A DNA stretch of 64,000 nt from Coprinellus micaceus. Its lineage: Eukaryota > Basidiomycota > Agaricomycetes > Agaricales > Psathyrellaceae. The notes under the pieces were generated by a model. The model was not told the DNA's origin. It did not search any database and worked only from the letters and a program-made list of their open reading frames with translations. The stretch is from the NCBI GenBank assembly GCA_951394405.1, contig OX596339.1, positions 3,472,001 to 3,536,000 on the forward strand. The letters run 5' to 3'. Positions within the stretch are counted from its first letter, which is position 1. Each line of letters opens with the position of its first letter. The translations under genes were made by a program, and so were the position numbers. This document shows, piece by piece, positions 58,552 through 64,000 of the stretch.

Positions 58552-59277
58552 GTTCCTTTCACTGCTTCTGCTGCAATTAGACAGTGAGGGGATCGCAGAT
58601 GATAGCTTTGTTTGCAGCTCGCGGATGAGGTGCGCGGCGTGGTGCTCACTGCTGATGGTAGAGGTAGGGATTGCGGTACTGGGAATAAGGTGGGGACGAT
58701 GTCAAATATCAAACCTCACCTTTTATTCATACTGTAGTGTGTGTTCTTTGTCATTGTCCACGGTCCGAGGTTCTGGCACTCGCGGCGGCCGTTGTGGAAC
58801 GGTATCAAGCAAGGCCATTGCACGAGGATCATTGAGCGAAGGGTAGCTGGTCAAAGCCCCTCGATCGTCCGCCTTGCCCAGTCGTCATGGTACCGTTAGG
58901 TGTTTGAAAGTTGAATTAGGCTGAGGTCAAAGCATCGCTCAGTGGGTGCGTCTTACCTTCACTTTCGATTCGTGAAACACGTTAATGCTTTCATAGGCCA
59001 GGGCGCTTTACCTTCACCACATGCGCAGGTCTATACCCTGCGATCGAAGTAGTCATCGCTACGGCCCCCTTAATCTGGTCGATCTCGCTCTCTGACCTAA
59101 TTTGTCTTACAGATTCGCGCAGCGGGTCATCAAGGACACAAATCGAGGTCATATTATAAGAGAGTACAACTCGCGAGCACCCTAACTCTGAAGCTGAACC
59201 GACGAAACGACCGTATCAATGGTCGTCATCTATCTGCTCCAGGCAGAAGATGACACCCTCGACGCATTCACAGTAAA
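58552..59277. other. Intergenic sequence between two minus-strand genes
   Basis: No gene seen. It should contain the promoter of the 192-residue gene, but I see no clear TATA box. Confidence 0.35.
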
Positions 59278-59622
59278 TCAGAAAAACGTCGTCCGATACG
59301 GTCCAGGGGCGGGGGGAGGAGGATCCCTGAAGCCTTTGGTGCTTTGCTGGTCTGAAAAAGATGTCTGGGCGGGTCCCGGGGTAGGAGGAGGAGGCGTGGT
59401 GAACAGCCCAAGACTAAATTGGTGCTCGGAGAACGATGTTTTCGTGGGCCCAGGCGCAGGAGGGGGTGGCAACGCGAACGCATCTGGGCCGAATCGTGTC
59501 TGCGTGGGTCCTGGTGCAGGGGGAGGAGGCGCCGCGAAGTTGGTGTTTGTTCCGCCGTTAGGACCGAAGGCGGATGTTGAGTTCGCTGGATCGGATGGCT
59601 GCTTGTTCTTGGAGGACGGCAT
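59278..59622 (-). CDS. Small proline-rich repeat protein
   Basis: ATG 59622 starts 114 codons; a GTG 12 nt upstream is not a likely start. Four imperfect units of about 25 residues each carry PPPP(A/T)PGP followed by a Thr/Gln/Ser-Phe ending (PTQTRF, PTKTSF, PAQTSF, PYRTTF). Proline-rich units of this type bind SH3, WW or EVH1 domains or profilin, but no partner is visible. The upstream region shares ATGATCAAAACCA and a CATAAAGAGGC TATA-like element (59710-59720) with the acidic-protein genes of block I, suggesting common regulation. Function unknown. Confidence 0.55.
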   Translation of the reverse strand: MPSSKNKQPSDPANSTSAFGPNGGTNTNFAAPPPPAPGPTQTRFGPDAFALPPPPAPGPTKTSFSEHQFSLGLFTTPPPPTPGPAQTSFSDQQSTKGFRDPPPPAPGPYRTTFF

Positions 59623-60234
59623 GAGGCAAGGCACGGCGAGTGGCTTGAATTGACACCAGGTGTGTGGAAGGAGATGTAGGGAATTATGGGAAGTGTTGAG
59701 GTGAGAAGGGCCTCTTTATGCGGTTTCGGGTGGCTGGTTTTGATCATTGTGCTTTGTCCATGGAGACAGAGCGACACTGGCTTGTTTCGTGGGTCGTTCA
59801 GCTGATGACCTTTGTACGCAATGAGCAAAGCCACACCGTGTAGTATCGCCAATGGTCAACAAGGCGCAGCAATATTGATCAATGAACAGCAAGCATTTAT
59901 CTACATCAATTTGAAAGCCCACCCGCATCAGCTGACCGGCGCTTATTTCCATTGAGCAACTGTATGCCTTTTACCCCATAACTTGAACTATTCAAGCTAA
60001 CCCACCGCAACGTCCCACTGATGACGTCCCTCAAGTTTCCGACTGAGACCCCCACCAATCCCGCTTCCCGGCGCACTCCGCAAATAGGCGCCCGAGGTTG
60101 GTGATCACGCAACATGCCGAAGCTGTGAAACATGTGGTGAACGCACAGGAATCTCTCTTTATCCTGTTCCACCACCACCTCTGTGCTTGAAGATTTGAGA
60201 ACCTCCATCCTTGGAACGTCACCTACCAACAGCT
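59623..60234. other. Divergent intergenic region
   Basis: It separates the minus-strand Pro-rich gene from the plus-strand NACHT pseudogene. It holds the TATA-like element at 59710-59720 (minus strand). No other gene is seen. Confidence 0.4.
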
Positions 60235-61906
60235 ATGTCTCAGAAGATCGTCTCTAACATTCACATCGGGAACGTCGACCTCGTCGCTCCCTCTGGGAAC
60301 TACAACCATTTTGGATCCTCAAACGTGGTTAATGTCAATAGTGAGGAATGCCCTGACTCAATTCTAGAGCTCGATGAACTAATCAACCACCGTGTGCGTC
60401 AAGACGGGGGTCATTGTAACCCCGAGGTCAGAGCTAGAGGCCATAATGCAAGAGACCCCGACGCCAGGTTATATCGTGAGTGGAAAGTACGTTCAAATCG
60501 AAGGGAGCAGGGGGGTCAACTCGAGCTCACAGGGCTGCACGCGCGTATTGCCGCCGCCGCCATGCACAATTCCGCTGCGCGAGTTGAAGCGCCCAAGTGC
60601 CTCCCCGAAACGAGGAAGGCCGTCCAGGAGGATATCTTCAGCTGGATGTCCGACAGAAGCAGGTCACACGCGACTCAGCAAATCCTATGGCTGACGGGCC
60701 CAGCAGGGGCGGGGGGGACGGCAATTATGGGAACGGTGTCGGACAAGCTTGAGGAAAAACAGCAGGTAGCCGCGACCTTCTACTTTTCGTCCTGCAAGGG
60801 AGCGGCGGAAACGAGGTCGAAGCGAGGCTTCGTGGCGACACTCGCCTACCAACTTGTCGTACACCCAGCCTTGAGGGACAGAATTTCCCCCCCAATGCTT
60901 TCCGCCATTCGAGACAACCCTGCGATATTCGATATGAGTCTGAAGCGGCAACTAGAGGTCCTCGTCCTCGAGCCTCTGCGAGCCTCACAGGACCACCCTC
61001 GGTCGAAGACAAGCCCACCGATGGCCATTCTTATCGATGGGGTAGACGAGTGCGGAGAGTCCGCATACGATGACTCTGGGCGATCAAGGAAGGGCGACCA
61101 AATCGAAGTCCTCTCCGTTCTTTCACAGGCAATCGCCGACCCCGCATTCCCCTTCCGTGTCGTCGTCGCCAGCCGCCCCGAGACCTGGATTCGTGAATTC
61201 TTTGCCAGCATTGCTGCCATAAATTTTATGGAAATCTTCCTCGACGACAAGTACAGTCAAAGCGACGACATCCGGCTATTCCTCAAGTCTAAGTTCGCCG
61301 AGCTCAGTCGCCGATATGGGTATCCCCCGTTAACGTGGCCCCTGCCCGAAGACCTTGAGGCTCTGGTTGCAAACGCATCCGGGCAGTTCATCTACGCCGC
61401 AACTGTCATTCGATGGGTGGAAACCCCCGGGAAAGCGCTCACCTCAGCAACAACTGGCCATTTTTCTCAGAATCGCACCAAATGATACATCGAAGCCATT
61501 CAGCGCATTGGATGCACTCTACACCTCGATTCTCCAGTCGGCCTCTTGCCCGTTCTCTCCGCTGGCACATTTTACGTGTGGCGGCTGGACAAGACCATCC
61601 TCTCCCAATGTGAGCCAAGTCCATGGTTCAACGAGTCAAGCAGGACAGCTGGCCCGCTGGGGCCGAAATCGATCGTGCATTCTAGAAGACCATGTTCATT
61701 GCTGCGCATAATACTGTGGGTCCTCTGAACAGGGTGTTGCTGTGCACTGATACTGACGATAACTCAGTGCCATCTCTATCGCCCGTGTAATACCGGCTGC
61801 AAGTGTTGGAGGAAAGCAATCCTGGAGCTCTCGAGAACAAAGTGGAAACTTAGTTGCTGGAATTCATTCGACCTTCTCCTTGATAGATTCTGCATCAAGC
61901 GCCTTT
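60235..61906 (+). pseudogene. NACHT-domain NLR-like pseudogene
   Basis: From ATG 60235 the frame begins with a short Asn/Gly/Ser-rich leader (SNIHIGNVDLVAPSGNYNHF), then a region with probable introns (around 60400-60530), then a NACHT domain. The P-loop reads GPAGAGGTAIM, so the invariant Walker A lysine is replaced by glycine. Walker B is ILIDGVDE. Near 61425-61445 the homology to the minus-strand paralogue shifts frame (continuing as KPFSALDALYTSILQS). A large internal part is then missing, and the tail resumes at RPCNTGCKCWRKAI and LLDRFCIKRL, ending about 61906. Loss of ATP binding plus frameshift and deletion make function unlikely. It has no WD40 or other repeat domain. Confidence 0.8.
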
Positions 61907-62224
61907 GATATCGGGATGCACGAGTCCTGTGGGGCTCACCTTTCGTACGGATGCTACACCGGATCCACATGGCGAATAGGCGCCTCGGGTTGTAGTCATG
62001 GAATAACTAGCTGTGAACTTGGATACACGACGAAATGATACTTGCGATTCTATTTGTAGGACATTGAAGTCAAAACCATTATAAGCATTCGCATTTTTAC
62101 ATCCGTCGATGACATCGCGTTGGAGGGGTAGTTGGAGCTCGGGTAGCATGCGATTGAGGTAACGACTACTTCGCGCCACCTCGGGTCTTCAGGTATCTTG
62201 TACTTGATAGTATTTACATCATAT
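61907..62224. other. Sequence between two convergent NACHT genes
   Basis: No gene. It contains the 3' flanks of both convergent genes. Confidence 0.4.
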
Positions 62225-64000
62225 CTAATTGCCAGCCCTGAGCCGCGAAGACTCCCAGAATTCAAAATTCTTTGAATCGAGGTTAACAGCCAGACGTTTA
62301 ATGCAAAATCTGTCCAGCAGAAAGTCTGTGTTTGTGAGCTCGACCGGGGCCGCCCTCCTCCCCTTCTCCCTCCTTCCCCTGCTAGTCTGCTCGTTCAGTG
62401 CCCTATCCTGAATCAAATTTCTCCAGTAATGGCTCGGGAGCTTCACTATCGTGCTCCTCCACCATCTACAGCCCGCGGTGCAGGGACGGTAGAAACGGCA
62501 CTAACACGAGCATGAACAAGTGATGATGTTTACAATTTATGAGCAACTTACGGATCGGTGAACCAGAAGGAACATGGATACGCAGAGGTTATCCTGCGAC
62601 TGGGGTTGGAAATGGTTCGTGAGACTATCAGTGCCACCTTCTGGCGGTAGGAGCCACCACGCGGGATCGGACTGCAAGAGAACGTCTTGAGTCGGGAAAC
62701 AGCCCTCCGGATCCGAGAGGCTGAGGCAGCTGGACCAAACCCCGAGAAAGCATTCCCTGAAGATCGGCAAAAGAGTTGGATCCACTGGAATCTCTGGGCC
62801 GTTACCTGCAAGAGCGTCAATAATGATTCGTTTAACGGAGAGAAATAGTGTGATAGACTTCGACGTACACGATAACGTTCGGCAAGCTCTGTCCCAGATC
62901 CACCGCCGGACCCTGCCATCATCGATTTCCGGGAAGGCAGCCCCGCATCGCTTTGGGTCTCGAAGGAAGTCGAGGAAGGACTTGTGGTAAAATGCGTACC
63001 CTGAGTTCCACCCAACTCTGGGAGTGTCCCATCTCGCTATGTTGCGTTTTCTCCCGTGGTCGAAGGAGTCGTACGCAACTCTGACGTTGGAGGGCGAAAA
63101 GTTTGAGTGGGCTTCGTGGAGGTGGACTAATGATGGGATTTGTCCAAGGGTCATTCGCGCTTGTCCCGCGCTGGATTCGAACAGTCGGTCTATCGTCCAT
63201 GCTGAGAAGAGGAGGTGGGTAAAAGTATCGGAGGTGCTACGGCCGGTGATGTCGCCCCTCTGAAGTGTCTGGTGTGCTTTGAGCCAGAGAACGGTAGTGT
63301 CCGGGCTGGGACACGATTTCAAAATGGTGATATATAGGACATCTAGAGGTGCAAACGGGTTAAGTTTGCCTTGTGGTTTTATACTGAGGACGATATCGAG
63401 CTGGTCCCGCAGAGAATATGAAGGTGTATCGATAAATCGAACAACGGTCGCGGCATATACGAACTGCCCCGAGGCCGCGTGGACGAGGGTGGCGATATCC
63501 CGGTCTGTTACCCATGTTGAGAGTGGACAGTCGTAACGGCGGCTGAGCTCAGTGAGCTTGGACCGGAGGAAGAGGGCGATGTCTTCGTCGGGACTGTATT
63601 TGTCGTCGAGGAATATCTCGGCGGCGTGACCCGCAGCGGGCTCGGTGAAGAATTGGCGAATCCAATTCTCGGGGCGACTGGCAATGATAACCTGGAAAGG
63701 GAACGCCGGGTCTTTCGCCGCATCTAGGAGGACGTTGAGGACATCAAGTTGATCTTTTTCCTTCGACCGGTTGGGGCTGTCGTATCGATCCTCGCCGCAC
63801 TCGTCCACCCCGTCAATAACGAGCGCCATGGGGAGTGCCAGGGTGGCTCCCCCTTGGCTCTGTATATCCCTCAACGGCCGTAATATGAACCTTTCCATCT
63901 GCTCCCTCAGGTTCATCCTAAACGCCGATGGGTCCTTCCTAATCTTCGGAAGCATATCCGCGGAGAGCCGGTCCCCCAAACCTGGAAGCTGATACAGCTG
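62225..64000 (-). CDS. NACHT-domain NLR-like protein, 5' end outside the window
   Basis: Minus-strand coding sequence is open from the window edge. Visible exons are 64000-62869, 62805-62552 and 62499-62225, with GT..AG introns of 63 and 52 nt. The frame enters after the P-loop, which lies outside. Walker B MALVIDGVDECGED and a sensor-like ASRPENWIRQFF are present, followed by the C-terminal helical part of NACHT and an FLDFLRDPKRC segment. The protein ends with a Cys/Trp-rich, basic tail (CRFYRPCTAGCRWWRSTI) instead of WD40 or ankyrin repeats. The short type without a sensor repeat domain is common in Agaricomycetes. It appears intact as far as visible. The supposed start at 63979 is a TTG and not a real start. 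Confidence 0.85.

Overview
The window reads as nuclear DNA of a filamentous basidiomycete, probably an Agaricomycete. Coding genes are cut by short 48-65 nt GT..AG introns. The gene content is NACHT-WD40 (NLR-type) receptors, an F-box/LRR-like gene, a basidiomycete-style hAT transposase and a chromodomain Ty3/gypsy element. There are no operons, Shine-Dalgarno sites or CRISPR arrays. Species assignment is inference; nothing here fixes it.

The dominant structure is a large, interrupted inverted duplication. Block I is 1-2127 on the left and about 51745-53982 on the right, each with an acidic low-complexity protein gene. Block II is about 22233-27560 and 44860-50200, each with one complete seven-exon NACHT-WD40 receptor gene with 14 WD40 repeats. 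Block III is about 31000-35570 and 38860-42600, a degenerate intron-containing repeat cassette. About 3.3 kb of unrelated DNA separates the arms. A third cassette copy, direct relative to the right arm, lies at about 54505-56110 and runs into an LRR-like F-box-family tail at 56400-57333.

Between left blocks I and II the arm is expanded by mobile DNA. An F-box gene (minus strand) is split inside its F-box by a small TIR element (3629-8474), which itself holds a complete hAT transposon (4019-8344) with an intact 13-exon, 941-residue transposase. Two copies of a 745-bp TIR element follow in opposite orientation (9563-10955 and 19823-21104), each carrying a different nested insertion. Between them sits a full-length 7743-bp Ty3/gypsy chromovirus (11327-19069) with two 597-bp LTRs that look identical, hence a recent arrival. 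It shows the signature of Tf1-like self-priming, GCN4/AP-1-type sites in its LTR, and an extra zinc-knuckle ORF between pol and the 3' LTR.

The right end (57.9-64.0 kb) carries two small unrecognised minus-strand genes (acidic; proline-rich repeats) and a convergent pair of NACHT genes. One is a pseudogene lacking the Walker A lysine, the other is apparently intact but cut by the window edge. Overall this is a transposon-rich NLR/F-box cluster of the kind linked in fungi to non-self recognition. The functional reading of the receptors is family knowledge plus inference, not shown by the sequence alone.
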